A model generated the notes under the pieces. It did not search any database and was not told the DNA's origin. It was given only the letters and a program-made list of their open reading frames with translations. A program made the position numbers and the translations under genes. A stretch of DNA of 64,000 bases from Chimonanthus salicifolius. Lineage: Eukaryota > Streptophyta > Magnoliopsida > Laurales > Calycanthaceae. The stretch spans positions 682,001 to 746,000 of the forward strand of contig CM023542.1 of NCBI GenBank assembly GCA_013350335.1, read 5' to 3'. This document shows positions 25,290 through 38,523 of the stretch, piece by piece (the first letter of the stretch is position 1; each line of letters opens with the position of its first letter).

Positions 25290-28200
25290 CTACAGTATAC
25301 CAACTATGCAGCTTAGGTGCAATCTATACTCCAAGCCTCTCATGTGATGACCCAATAGCATACACCTGAGATCATGAGAAGAAGAAAACCGCTTTGTTCA
25401 TTCTCTCATAGTACACTATCATTCAAAAAAAAGAAGAAAAAAGGTACGAACTGCACTCAGTGCATAAATCATTAAATCCAACATTGTACAAGATAGCCTT
25501 GGTGGGAATATAAGATTCGTCAAGAAAACAATAATGATAGGATCTGCTGGATCAAATATAATTGAGGAATCTTGGGGTCATTTGCTTTCAGCAAGCATTT
25601 CCTATGTACAGGGGGATGGTTAGAGAGAGAGAGAGAGAGAGAGAGAGTTAGTTTCCACTACTCACTTGTTAGCTACTGTTTTAAGAAAATGTAGGTTCAT
25701 GGAAAGGGTTGAATAGTTGAATGTGGAGCCATCCAAAATTCTGAGAAAAGCAGGTCATAGACTGTGAAATTGACAAAAGCAAAGCCTCAGGAAATCTAGC
25801 TTCCCATTATCTCCTCAACTGCAAGTTCCCATATTTCAGTGGAACAGAGGCTGATATTTAAGATTCACCATGGATGGAAGTGGATCCAATAATCACAGAA
25901 AGATCATAATTCATAACCATCCATCACAAACTCTTTTTCTGGATGATTAAGTCCTTTATTTAAAGTTTGCTTTTAGAAATGCAAGCACCATTTTTAGTTT
26001 GCTTAAAAAGTGCAAGTATATCATCTCCAACCACAATACACATCACAAAAACAGTATGGATTACTAAATGATGGACCATGAATGCATGGAACTTAATACA
26101 TTTCCTGGCCCAGGGACTCAATAATTCTCTTCAGTGGAATTTTCAAATAATAATGACAACAAAGATAAATTTCTATCCACTCCTTTGGCCAAGAAGGCAA
26201 CCACTCTGTTTCCTTAACACCTGACATGGCTAAAGGATACCATCATCTTTAAACAAAGTCTCTGATCTCTCACCACCATTATCAGCCTCCAGGGAGACTT
26301 CTTCCCACCAATAGCCCACTCGATACCATTGAATGAATCTCTCTCTATTAATGGCTCACCTAGACCATACGTAGCCCAAAGAGCCAAGGCCCTCCTTATT
26401 CTTAAGAGTTCTGCCTTATCAGAATCGCTAATGCCAACCAATTCTGAAAAAATAGAGTAACATCTTTCCCTTCCCATTATGCACCGCTCCCCTCATTCTT
26501 GCTAAACCAGGCTTACCCCTAGCTGTCCCATCCACATTTAATTTGAAGCAACCCTTTAAAAGCCCAAGCTAGCCTCACATTCCTCTTCTCACTACCTTCC
26601 CTCATGCAACCTTCCAAGATAAATAGCCCAGTCCCTCCACCAGATTGTCAGCTCTGACAATAGCTGATCGCAAAATATGAGAAATCTCAAACTCATTAAC
26701 AGCCACAATCCTAATAATTTCCTCAACTTTCTGTAAACAGAACAACACCATGAACTTCATCTAAATGATTCCAAGTTAACTCGGTTGGAATAAAGTCAAT
26801 TCGAGTTGTCAGTCATGGATCTTGTATTGTACTTAGTATGCATCAGAAATAGTCATAAGGCACAACCTAACAATGTTGGTACCAACGCAAATGTCAAGGC
26901 ATTCAAAACATGATAGTAAGAACTTGAAAATGAATCCATTGCAAATACTGAACAGAACGGAAGATAAAGTGAAAAATTACAAACCAGAAAAGTAGTTTTG
27001 CAAGATAATCTCGAGATGTTTCAATAGCATCGCAATGCTCAGCATTATCATCAGTGCAACTGTCTGTCTTTCCTATAGCTGAATCTTCAAAGAAACTAGC
27101 AGTATCATCCTTAAAGAATTTCTGCAATATGTTCTGAACAAGTTGTTGAATAATTTCCTCCACCTCTGATGACGACGGTTGACTTAACTCAGTTACCTGA
27201 ATGCATAAAAGATTTGCAAGGCAAGTATAGATAAAGCTGTTACTTTGGAAAAAATTCTAAAGAAATCACCATATTATTACGTTTGAAAAGTAGTAACAGA
27301 GTTACCATATCAGGTTCCAAGGATCTCAAGTAATCTAGTAGATCATTGTCCTCTTCTTTTTTTGATTCCATATGATAATTTTCCTGCTTCTGAGTATTAA
27401 GCTCCTGAAAACAAGATAACACAGATCAATTAGGATTACAAAATAAGGTAAATGAGATCACAAAAATCTGTACATTTAGAGAAAATAGAAGAACTTCAGC
27501 ACCAATTGAAAACAATGTTGTCAGGAGTGGCTCTTTCAACTGGTCCAGCTAAAATCAACAACGTTGTCAGGAGTGGCTCTTCTTCGTGGACCACATCAAC
27601 AGCTCTACACATCAACAGCTCTACCTAAGGCCTTTCTCATTTCACATTTCCCATTTCCATCGCCTGTGCCTGTCGCCGAAGAAAACAAAGGTCAGGCTAA
27701 GAATCTCCTACGTCGCACAACGTCCCTATATGTGTCTTGTTCCATCAATGGAACACAAAGGAGAATATAGGTCTCTCACTCTCTTAGTCCAAACCACTCC
27801 TCCCCTCAACCATCACATCCTATCTCTCCTCTAAAAATAGAGGCACCTTTTTTTAATTCCTAAGCTCTTTTTATTGAGTTTAATGGCCTTTGCAGGCATC
27901 TGTTTTTCCCCACTCCTTGAGCCCACAAAACACTGAAACAAGAACCTAGATGGTAAAGTTTTCTATTTCCACACTTTCTACCATTTTTGTACACAGCAGC
28001 ACAACAAGCCTTATACCCATTACCCAAAAATCCCTTTTTCGAGAGTGATCTTTTTTGTGCTCTGTTGAAAATTAAATTTTCAATTGGGTTATAATATATT
28101 CTTTTAAAGGTAATTGGGTTATAAAACCTTAGAAACCCATAAGGAAATAGCTCTTTCACTTCCGCCACTAACTCTAGCTTCATCATATCAAATGGGCCTG

Positions 28201-31200
28201 TGTTGGGCTCAGGCTTTTCTAGGTCAAGCTCAAACTTGGCACAATGCATAGCTGGCCTGAACCTGCATGGTTTCCATCCCCAGTCCCCATACATGGTCTT
28301 GACCCGTTCTTTGTTTCTTCCTCATCCTTTTCAGCTTGATCACCAATCTAACACTAGGCAATCTGTCAGCACTAGGTTCTTGTCACCATCTACTAACAAA
28401 GGCAAAGAAGCCTTCAACTTCCACCCAAGAGATATCTCTTACAAAGCTCTTTCGCCTTAGCTTCCACCCAAGAGATATCTCTTCCATATTGGACATTAGA
28501 CACAATTGTGGTGTTTAGGAAAGATAATGCATTAATTTCATCTACCCAGCTTCTGCCTCGAGGAGAATAATAAGAAAGATACTTGACTTGGATAGGAGTA
28601 ACATCATCACAAGCAGGTTGGTTGCAGCAAAAGGAATTGATGGACTAGCAATGGCTATTTCCAAACTGTCAAATTCTCCATATAAAAAAGGTAAGGCCCT
28701 CTTTCCACCTTAATTATTTCAAATACATACACCTCTTGAACTTCTACCGAACTCAAAACCTGATTTTATTGCCTTATTCATCTTCATCCACAGGGAACTA
28801 AAAGACACAGGTACTTGATTATGCTAGATAGGCGACAAACCTGAGTGGTATTAAGTGAAATCTCCAAATAACAAGCAAAGGAAGATCTCTTCAAAATTGC
28901 TGAACAATGACCTTATCTATACAGTCAGACCCATCAATTGGAATACAAATAAGCTAAGAAGCACCGATACAGGTGCGCGTATCGGAGACGACCGATAAGG
29001 GATATGGCAAATTTTGAAAAACTAGAATATGGGTGCGGCAGGATACGCCAAACTAAAAAAATTATTTATATATATCAACAAAATAAATTCAGACATTTAT
29101 AAAAAACATCATAATATCTACTATGAGATAAAAAGAGTCAACAAATACTAAGTACATGATAAGAAAACACCATTTCAAAGAAACAAAAGTCATTTAAGAA
29201 AAAAATAAGTGACTAAAATAAAACACCTACGCGTGTTGCGTGTCCGGACGTATCGGTGGCGCATTAGTGGTGTATTGATGAATAAATTCTACTATGAGAT
29301 AAAAAGAGTCAACAAATACTAAGTACATGATAAGAAAATACCACTTCAAACAAACAATACTCACTTAGAAAAAAACTAAGTGACTAAAATAAAACAATTA
29401 CGCATGTCCGGGCGTATCGGTGGCGTGTCCGGGCGTATCGGTGGCGTGTCCAGGACGTATCCGCATTTAAAAAATATTTTAATTAATTGGGTGCGTATCC
29501 GACACGTATCCGAGCCGTATCCGGCCGTATCCGTGTCGGATACGCACCCGACACGGACACTCGAAGGGCTTCGAAGTATCCGTGCTTCATAGCAAATAAG
29601 AAAAGGTGATAGAAGACTCAAACTTTTTTCAAGAATTAGGACAAGAACATGGACAAAGTTGTTCTATTTAAATATAGTTCTATATTAGGTTTATGGTTTT
29701 TTACTTGAAATATTTTATCCATGCTATCGTTTCTTTTAACTTTATGAAATTCCAAGCACGACAAATGACAATGTCACATGAGCATCTATTTTTTATATGG
29801 TTTTTATTTTTATTTTTTTGAAATAGACACGAGCATCTATTTTATAAATCTTTTCATAGCAATTTCTTTTATGGCAGTTCTTTTGTATATGTCTTAGGAG
29901 ACGGGTATAATTGAATCACAAAAGCATATTTCATTAAGTATCTTACAAGTATCGGGGGCACGCGACACAATAAGGTGAGCATGTAAAAGTTCTGGGCATG
30001 TAAGGTTATATGGTAATTTTAAATTAAAACAGCCACTTTACGTATCATTATAGGACTAAATGATAAGATAAAGAATAAATAAATAGCCACAATGGAAGTA
30101 TTAATGAATACTTCGCATTTTGCTAACTTCAGGTCCATCAATAACATTAACATAGCTGAAGGAACGTTTTCCTCAAATGAATTTTCTAAATACATAATGA
30201 AACAAAAAAGAAAAGAATAATAAAGGAAATTCAGATTTACTATAGTGAGTCCTCACCTTCTCAACATCTGCCAATTGTGATTTCAGCTCTTGTATGTAAT
30301 TCAAGGCAGCAGGAGGCAAATCACCAAGCATATGAACCAAACAGCCCTCACTACTTTTGCTAGAATAATAACCATCTACCCCATCTCCTCCTACTATGTC
30401 CTCACACTCATCGCTTGGTGTCTCACACCCACTGGACAGATTTGATGACACTTCATTTGTCCTTGTCCCCTCAGAAGAAGCGCCAAAGTTCCTCATCAAA
30501 GATACTCGGTACTCTGCATTCCAAAGAGTATACCTAAAAGAATACCAACTCCAATTCCAATCAAAATTCCCTTCCAAAGTAGAAAATTCCAGCAGAATCT
30601 ATTACTCCCAAATGGGCATTAGATAGGCAGTCAACCAAGGAAAATAATTCGTGAAATCCATATTTAACTGCCAACCCCAGATTGATGGGTAAATGACTTG
30701 AATATGATGATGATGAATCTATTATTCCCAAATTCCATAATTAACAAACCTGTAATTGGTAGTTTTGGAATTATTAGCTCAAAACTGAAAATTCCATAAT
30801 TTGAGTTGAGTCGGGATTTGGAATTACATAACACTTTCCGATGAAAAAAAAAAATCCCTGTACTTATGTGAAGTTTCATCATTTCAACCATGGAATTCGT
30901 GAGGGAATCATGAGAATTCCACATAATTCCAATTCTACTGGGTGAATTCCAAGATGCCAAAGAGGGCTAAATGCCAAAGGTTAGAAATGAAAATCCAATT
31001 CCAGTTGTCGGACACAATTCAATAGATTGGACATGGTCATATGGATCATCATACCCGGTGATGATGGAAGAGACAAGGAGGCGATGAAGGGGAAGGTTGG
31101 AAACCCTGATGGTAACACGGAAGAGATCAGAGGGGAGGAGGCCAAGCATGGTGGAGATGGTCCGCTTCATGGAGTTCTTGGCGGCGCCAGAAACGCCCAC

Positions 31201-31494
31201 TGCAATGATGGACGTGTCGAGTGGCTCAATCTGCCGGAGCACAGTGGCAAGAACAGAAAATTCTCGGCGGAGGGATTTCTGGGTGGGCACGAAATCGTCG
31301 GCAACACCGCCACCATCGACTCCGGAGACGAGACAGCAGAGAACCGATGGGGAGAGGGATTTGACGGGTGTCTGGGATTGAGTCCGATAAGATGGACGGT
31401 GGAGATGAAGATGATGAGGAGGAGGGAGTTTGAGGGAGAGACGGAAGTCATTGAAGCGAGAGATGAGAAGAGCCCTCGCAGAGGCCGCTGCCAT
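25290..31494 (-). CDS. plastid DUF760 protein (seed-maturation-like), five exons
   Basis: This is a plant DUF760 protein; relatives are chloroplast proteins of unknown biochemical role, described as seed-maturation-like. Exons in transcript order: 31494-31055, 30533-30257, 27404-27306, 27196-26985 and 25365-25290. All introns are GT-AG and phases join correctly, giving 367 residues. Residues 1 to about 65 are rich in Ser, Arg and Pro and look like a transit peptide. The first DUF760 motif follows: IEPLDTSIIAVGVS, SMKRTISTMLGLLPSD, then across the junction SSIITGYTLWNAEYRVSLMRN. The second half holds LPPAALNYIQELKSQLADVE, LLDYLRSLEPDM and ETSRDYLAKLLFWCMLLGHH. It ends HLSCIVGIL. The ATG at 31494 is the first methionine; a frame upstream of it has no ATG. 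The introns hold transposons. Exon 1 is partly copied at 39835-40119. Confidence 0.92.
25622..25648. repeat. (GA)n microsatellite in DUF760 intron 4
   Basis: A GA dinucleotide run of about 13 units inside the last intron. Confidence 0.95.
26170..26780 (-). mobile_element. LINE RNase H fragment in DUF760 intron 4
   Basis: Reading on the minus strand from about 26545: FKLNVDGTARGKPGLARMRG, then SELVGISDSDKAELLRIRRA. These are the first catalytic Asp (NVDG) and the Glu-bearing helix of a LINE-type RNase H domain. Frames are broken by small indels. The piece is related to the tail of the LINE at 3861-7130; both contain a TTACCCCTA-x-CTG/TCCCATC stretch. Borders are approximate. Confidence 0.75.
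27405..28945. other. 3' part of DUF760 intron 2, unclassified
   Basis: The sequence is of balanced composition and unlike normal AT-rich intron, so it is probably an old insertion. A phrase GTTGTCAGGAGTGGCTCTT occurs twice, near 27520 and 27562. A 144-codon open frame on the minus strand (28294-27860) contains no motif I recognise. The phrase CTTCCACCCAAGAGATATCT also occurs twice near 28415 and 28460. I cannot name the element. Confidence 0.4.
28954..29592. mobile_element. hAT-like MITE built of CGTATCCG words, 8-bp target duplication
   Basis: This 639-bp element lies in DUF760 intron 2. Ends are CTAAGAAGCACCGATAC and GTATCCGTGCTTCATAG, an inverted repeat with two mismatches. A perfect 8-bp direct repeat CAAATAAG flanks it at 28946-28953 and 29593-29600. 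The inside repeats GTATCCG and CGGATACG words. A segment beginning TCTACTATGAGATAAAAAG occurs twice, about 171 bp apart (29117 and 29288). No transposase is present. Confidence 0.88.
29601..30256. other. 5' part of DUF760 intron 2
   Basis: AT-rich intron sequence with no further feature that I can support. The donor GTGAGG lies at 30256-30251 on the minus strand. Confidence 0.5.
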
Positions 31495-32584
31495 GGGCAA
31501 AGCCAACCTTCTCGTCTCTTCTCTCTGCTACCTGTACTCTTCAGCCGCAGAATGATGTTGGATTTTTTTATTTATTCCTTTATTTTTTTTCATCTATTAC
31601 AACTCAAATGTGCCACTGGCTGCCTACCTGAATTTCCATCTTGCCATTTATTCCAACTTTATTATTATTATTATTACTTTGGGTTTTGATTGATTAGGAT
31701 GCCGGTGTTGTTACAACAATTTATTAATGTGAAAAATTGATATGATAGAAATTCGAATATAAAAAATTAAAAAAATAGAAATTCTCGAATATCCTTCAAT
31801 TACAATTTTTTTAAACAGTAACAAAGAAAGATATATTAACAAAAAAAGGGAACATATACAAAAGAGGCAAAAGTCCAAGCAGAATTAGATCCAAAAGAGA
31901 AAAAGAAAAAAAATATAAAAGAAAACATAAAATACAATAAAAGTAAGAAATCCTCCGAGTTTATAGGAGGAAAACACCACAGAAAATGTAGGTGACTCCA
32001 GTTGCAATGCCAATTGAGAATTGAGTCAAAATTGAAAAAAATAAATATCAATCTGAAAGTAAAACAAAACCCAATATCTCTTCGGAACAAAAGACTAATC
32101 CCAAACTTAATGAGAATTCAACAACATACGAAATTCACAATGAAATCACAAATTCAATTGAATCTGGAATTATCTTCTAAACATTAAATAAATTTTAATG
32201 CAACAATTGCAACAATTAAAATTAAAATCTAAACAAAATTAAATTAAAAATCAAAAGAACTAGAAAATGACTAGAAATTTACTTGCATAAAGCAAAGGAG
32301 AATACACAACTTAAACATCTCTAAATCATAGCCTTACATTAAATGAAACCTAAAATAAACACTATGGTTGGTCATGCAGAGCCCATTTGCCACTTCATTT
32401 TCACATTGGTCTTTATGTCTTTCTAATTGGGCGTAGAAGTTTGCGTCACTCACTCTAGTCGAAAAGAACTCATCCCCGAGTTAAGATCAACTGCTGCTGG
32501 AGAGAAACCAAATGCAAACAGATATTTTCGCCACGGTCTTCCTTTTCTTCTCTGCTTCAGAATATTAGATAGGACTTGATTGCG
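31495..32584. other. DUF760 upstream region in unit A
   Basis: This is the promoter side of the DUF760 gene. ATT repeats occur at 31660-31676. The rest is AT-rich with no gene. The matching region in unit B is 40120-41396. No clear TATA could be chosen. Confidence 0.45.
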
Positions 32585-33520
32585 CTACATTATTGAAGCT
32601 GGGGTACCAAGTGCAAGAATTTCTTCCAATCTGTCAGCCACAAATCTAGAAAAATTGTTGCATACAAGATATTGCATCATAAAATTGTTCCACACAGGAT
32701 CTATGTAAGGTTGAACATGAATATCGTCTTCACTTGTCATCACACATTGTAGCTTTCCTACCTTCACTCTAAAATAAGCCTCAATTGTAGGAATCATTGC
32801 CTTGATTATCCAGATGTGCAACCAATATGCCATCACCTGCAAATCCTTCTGCACCAGGTTGGAGAGAATGAGGAAAATTATCAAACTCTAATTCCTTTCG
32901 TTGTTGCAATACCAAAGCCTCAAAAATCATTTATGGTGGGTCAGGATGTATTGGAAGCTTATCCAAAAACCCCCCTCTCTGTATTATCCTTGAGAAATCC
33001 TTAATTGGTCCTAGGACAATCTTCATGCCATCCTTGTGAAAAGTGTTAAAAGTGTTTTTCCTTCCATCATACATAGTGCTCTTGTCATGCTGCCACGACC
33101 TTCCTAATAACAAATGGCAAACATACATATGTAGAACATCACTCCATACATTGTCAAAGTATCTGTTCTCGATCGATAAAGAAACTAAATACCCTTTGTT
33201 GGTGTCAATCCCCTATTCACGCCCCTCTAGAAACAATCTTGTTCTAGCACTGGGTACTTTCACCCTTTATCCATAATTACCTCGTTTATTTGAGGATGTT
33301 TTAGTGGTTTGAACTTTCATTTGTCAATCACCTCTTGAGCAACCACATTACTACAATTGCAGCCATCAATGATGAGATGACAAACGTTTCTGCCAATTGT
33401 GCATAAAAGATATTTGTACAGTCAATCCCCCTTCAATTCTTACTCAGGTGCAACCAAAGAATGTCACATCATCAAGCTATCTCCCGAGTCACCATGCATG
33501 AGTAACTTTAAAAAATAAAA
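32585..33520 (-). mobile_element. Ty3/gypsy protease-region remnant, unit A
   Basis: On the minus strand, NVCHLIIDGCNCSNVVAQEV (about 33390-33330) resembles the retroviral-type aspartic protease of plant gypsy elements; its active-site triplet is D-G-C instead of D-S/T-G. Downstream, CHLLLGRSWQHDKSTMYDG and GMKIVLGPIKD (33128-32990) match the segment just after the protease. Frames are broken. The next part (32884-32585) is open but unrecognised. No LTR could be seen. Confidence 0.65.
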
Positions 33521-34030
33521 AAAAACCTTAAATACTTTTTCTAAGATGAATTTAGAGATTTGCACCACCATTGTTCATCTTTTTTAGGCATCTAAATGGT
33601 TTCCTAGGCATCCATGGGGGCAAAAAAAAAAAAAACAATCTCTCTTTTTCCAGTTGAGTTTCTTAGCACCTAAAAGTCTCCAAGTGAAAAGTATCCAGTA
33701 TGAAGGTAAAAGATATCCAGAAATCAAATTAAAACAGAATGTCAGTATCACATCATTTAAAGAAATTGGCTAATACAAAAGCCATAAAAGAGTAAACATA
33801 TCTTGCATAAGAAACATTGGTTGGGAGCACAGGGTGAATGAATCATAGACACGACAATTTTTCTTCCACACTTCAATTGCTTGGCAATTGAAACAGCAGT
33901 TTTTATAACACAAATACATGTCATAACAAAGATTCAAATACAAAAGCAGATAAACTAAATACAAAAACAGAAACCAGCAGCAGCAGCGTCATCACAACCA
34001 TCATCTTCAAATTCTACCAAGTAGAGATCA

Positions 34031-37000
34031 TTATGTTGAAGGTGGAGGGACTACGGATTTCAATTGTGTACTGTTGAGGCGTTCAAGAGCCAAGATAAGT
34101 GCCTGGGTACCCAGATTCCCTTCTCCATGTGCTTGGAGTGAGACATACAGTTGTTGCGCAAGCGCTAACCCCGGCAAAGCCAGGCCCATCTGTTGGCATT
34201 CCCTCAAACAGATGCCAAGGTCCTTAACAAAGTGATTCACAAAGAACCCAGCAGCAAAATCCCTCTTCAAGATCCTGTTGCCATAGAGATCTAGCGATTT
34301 TGAGCCTGCAGCCCCCTTCGATATTGCATCAAGATACAAACCTACACCGAAATTAGAAATGAGGGCATTTCATTGGAGGAATCTTAAAGGCACATTTCTC
34401 TAATTTTCCATGATAGAATGTAGATTTCTTAGGAAAATGAGATGAGAACCTTTTCCTATGAAATCATTTTTTCTAATGTTTGTACATTTGAAAAAGCTTA
34501 TGTGAAATCAATATTAAAGCTAAAATAAATTAATTACATATATTCTAGTATCCCATTCGTGCATGGTTTGAGATGGCTGACGATGATAATATTGAATAGT
34601 TCATATATGATCAAACTTATTTTATCACAAATATGGAATAAGTGGGCCCTCCAAGCATCACAAGTGCAATCTAAGTAGGCTTCACTGAACAACCTATAAG
34701 TATGGGCTTATCATAACCCCTAATATAGAGTTATGATCCACTTACATAACCTGTAAATTGTATGAAAAATAAAATAAGCCAAATTGGACATGAGTCATCA
34801 CACATACAGTATAGGTGGGTCTCATCCAATACTTACAATATGTGAAGCCCATGTACACAGTCCAACATAGACATAATATACTTCAATATCATGGAAGTCA
34901 AATACACAGACTACAACCAATTTGAACTCATCACAAATATAGAACAGGTGGGCAAACACACAGACATGTAAATATCATATTCACTCTCAAATCTCGTCAT
35001 CAATCACAAACAGAAATTCATCTGAATTTAAATCCATCCATTCCAACACGTCTTCAAACTATATTTCATTAGTAAATCTATCTGTATCATATTCATTTTG
35101 AATTCCTGCCATCAATTACAAATATTATAGTGTATTTAAATCCATCCATTCCATGAAGTCTTCAAAGTATGTTTTAACATTAAAGTTAGCATCAGCAACA
35201 TTAAATTACTATCGTTATCTTCCATTTGTAATACCTTCTGCTATCATAATGATATGTAACTTGAGAATCCAAGTGTTTGCCTCATCGTCTAGCACAACTG
35301 TATTGTCTCGATCACTGCTACCATTCACATTTTCATGACAATATTGTTCATATATCTTCAATATCCGTTATTAGAATGAAATTGTGTAAGAAGGCACATG
35401 CTTGAAATAACAAGGGTTGTCTCTTCCATAGATAGTTCTAAGGGGTTGCCAAAATTGGAAAATGTAGAATTATTGATAACAGTTGATAGGCCAAACTGAA
35501 AATGTAGAACTTAACAAATCCATTTCAAAAAAGGCAACTCCATTGAAAATTCCTATTGCCAAAAGAAGTCTCTATTAGGGATTAAAACAAGGAAATTAAA
35601 TCAAATGAAGTACAAGGGCTTAATAACAGGCAGGCTAGTGCATTACTGTTTGACTGTGGAAATATGAAGAATTAGATGATTATATAGGTGTCATTTTCAA
35701 CCTCATTATTAATAGAAACACATAAATAAATCCATAACAGGTTCGTGAGCATTAGCATGGCCATGGTAGTCACGTCTCTAAGACAAGTAGAGTAAGCAGA
35801 GCACAGAAGGGTGGAACCAGGGACTTTGAAGTATGGCATTTGGATTTGGAAGAAAAAGAATCAAAGAATGAACAATAGTTTGGGTCTAACAGAGAAAATA
35901 CCCCTCCCAAATGCTTTGTCGGAACTAAGAAAATATCTCGTGCTCCGAACAAGTAAAAAATCCTAATCAGGTGAAAAAAGTCAACTTCTACTCAGACTAT
36001 ACAATTGCAGTGCTTCTTAACAATGGAAATCTTGTTTTGAGAGAAAGGGTTGAATTCATCTGGGCAAAGCTTTGATCACCTAACTTGGTGATAGGTACAA
36101 CTGCAGCTTTATCACTAAGAAAATGAGAGTTATTTCACTTATTTCATCAAAGAAAAATCATTTTTTACAGAAATTTGTCATGGATGTCTCCACAGGGAAA
36201 ATTTCAATCATTGTATTAAGTAGAATTGAGTGGAAAGCCTTTAGATGGGCCTCTAAACACAACAGAGATCTCACCAATTCTTGGGCTACCCCACCATCCA
36301 CATGACAAGTTTAATGGGTTGTTTTGATAGCATTAGCACAAATCCACTCAAGAAATTAGGTAGAAAAGAGAAAGGAAAAGAACAATCTTATAATGTGTTC
36401 TATCTGAATATAAATAGTGTGTACTTCCTCAAAGTTACATGTGAACAAATGCAATGCATGGACCTTTTAGCCTTTGTGCATGAAAGTAAATTTGACAGGT
36501 AAAACCTGAAATAAATGACTGTCAGATTGGATTGACAGCTTAGGCATGTTCTATGTAACAACATCTAATCAAATGGCTGCCCAAAAAGACAAAAGAGACA
36601 GCACATCTTGATGATAAGGCTATCTAACAAAGCCCATCATATCATAGATTTGGTTTTTTGGAGTCTGATCTCTTAGATTAGATTTATTCTAGTTGACTTG
36701 TTGCAAATAGCAATAAACCAAAGCAAAGAATCTCCTCAGCAACATTCTGCCTAATGACAAACTTAGTGTTTAGTTGTATCGCATTAAAGCTTATAAGCCC
36801 TTTGAGTGTAGTGCAAACCAGACAAATCAGGTTTGATTTGATGATCACACAAAGACCGGAACTTAGGCAAGGAATCATTCCCATCCCCTTTCCTCTCTCC
36901 CACCACCACCCCCCTCTCTCCTCCTCCTCTTTGCCTAAGTACCCTTTTTGCAATGCTTACAATCAGTTCAAAGCAACATCTGGACATACCACCATGTATC

Positions 37001-38523
37001 AGTTTGCATTAAGAATAGCATCCATCATGTAGTTACTAAATATAGATAAATGAACACAGCATCTACATCTTCTTTTTTTTTTTGAATGGTTACTGTATTA
37101 ATGGAAAGGAAGCACCGGAGGTGCAAATATAAAAGCATCAAAACAACGACAAAAATACAAAAAGCCCACACTCTGATACGCCCAACGGCCGCACAAACAC
37201 TGGGAACAACACTTCAATGCTTTCCAAAATCAAAAAATGTCACTGATAGAGATATTTCTAAATTCCACTAGAGAGGAAGCCCAAGAGACACACTTGACAA
37301 AAACTTTTCTCGAAACTGCTTCTAATAAGAATAAATGCCAATCATGACTGTTTAATGAATGAATGGTTAAAGATTCATTTAACGGCCATCTTAACATGTC
37401 TAGATAAAGTAAAGAGAGATTTGAAAATGTTTAAGCCACAAAATAGTTACTTTAGTAGAGACTATTCAGATAATCAAACAACACAAGATGCAGATTGATA
37501 AAGGTACACTTTTCTGTTATATTGCCTGAAATGTGCCAACAACCTAATTTGCAGGGATTTTGAAAATGATAAACAACAAATATTCTTCCTTTTTTGGAGA
37601 CAATAGCGATAATCAAACAGCACACAAGGTATATTTTGATAAATGTGTTTGTAGGAAAATTGAAATTATTGTTTCTGTTAAACTTCCTGAAACGCACCCA
37701 CCATTCATGTAAAGAGAAGAAAAAAACAAAGAGAGGAAAAAAAGAGCTTTACGCATCAAAGAGATGGAAGAATAAGGACTACTAGTAATGATAACACAGA
37801 CCTACATCCAATCCGGCCTTGTGGGCGTAAATCATGCCCTCAATCAGTCCCACCATCGTCGAGGCAATGGTAATCTGATTCGCAAGCTTCGCACACTGTC
37901 CAAGCCCCGGACCACCCATGTAATTCACCTTCCCCATACACTCCAAAAGCGGCGCAAGCCACCGGACGACCCTTTCATCACCGCCAGCGAAGATGGCCAG
38001 AGTCCCATTACGGGCGCCGAGGTCACCGCCGGAGACCGGGGCATCAATGGCTGCTGCAGCCGCGGGCGGTGGCGGCAGAGGCGATCTCGGCAGCTAGAGA
38101 GGGCTCACTGGTAGTCATGTCGACGACGACTCCGCCGGGAGGGAGGGAGGAGAGGACGCCGGAAGGTCCGAGGATGACTGAGCGGACGTCGGAGGGGTAG
38201 CCGACGATGGTGAAGACGACGTCGCAGGAAGAGGCAAGGGCATTGGGGGAGTTGGCCAAGTGGGCCCCCATGTCACAGAGGGGCTGAGCCTTCGACTGAG
38301 TGCGGTTGAAGACAGTGAGAGAGTAACCGGCAGAGATAAGGTGGCCGCACATGGATCGGCCCATGACGCCCGTGCCAATCCAACCCACACGAGTTTTGGT
38401 AGGTGATACGGGGTCGAGAGGCGGGCCACTGGCCATCGGACGGCGATGGAGGAGTTGAGAGGGAGTGTGGTTGACAATTGTGGTGCGGCGGAACAGGAGC
38501 AGCGAGGCCGCGCGAAATGACGT
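34031..38523 (-). pseudogene. 3-hydroxyisobutyrate dehydrogenase-like gene, copy A, disabled
   Basis: Copy A of the gene at 42870-47354, with the same two-exon layout: exon 1 is 38523-37802 and exon 2 is 34341-34031. Two lesions separate it from copy B. The start codon is changed (ATG in B, ACG in A, at 38523-38521). One base is inserted at about 38054, turning RGCTAIDAPVSGG into RGCSSH and a stop. The next in-frame ATG begins MASGPPLDPVSP but would lack the targeting peptide and still meets the frameshift. The rest of exon 1 and all of exon 2 remain open, and exon 2 keeps the family Tyr in LDLYGNRILKRDF. Decay is therefore recent, or the assembly needs checking. Transcription might persist because the promoter is also duplicated. 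Confidence 0.87.
37073..37300 (-). mobile_element. truncated LINE 3' tail in the dehydrogenase-like intron, unit A
   Basis: A T run at 37073-37083 followed by GAATGGTTACTGTATTAATG and a stretch of antisense-like sequence looks like the 3' end of a LINE inserted antisense. The layout T run, GAA, then ATTAAT is shared with the LINE at 3861. The left border is the T run; the right one is a guess. Confidence 0.4.

Noticed and set aside
27860..28294. 144-codon minus-strand frame in DUF760 intron 2
   Set aside because: No recognisable domain, it lies inside an intron and the flanks contain small repeats. It could be old transposon sequence, but I cannot support a gene.
31027..31689. 220-codon plus-strand frame and its copy at 39835-40311
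   Set aside because: It is antisense to DUF760 exon 1 and its duplicated fragment.
36684..36953. 89-codon frame identical in both duplication units (45520-45789)
   Set aside because: Identity follows from the recent duplication of intron DNA, not from selection; an overlapping frame exists on the other strand.
38115..38477. 120-codon frame on the minus strand (and its copy at 46946-47308)
   Set aside because: It is an alternative frame of dehydrogenase-like exon 1; the real frame carries the Rossmann motif.
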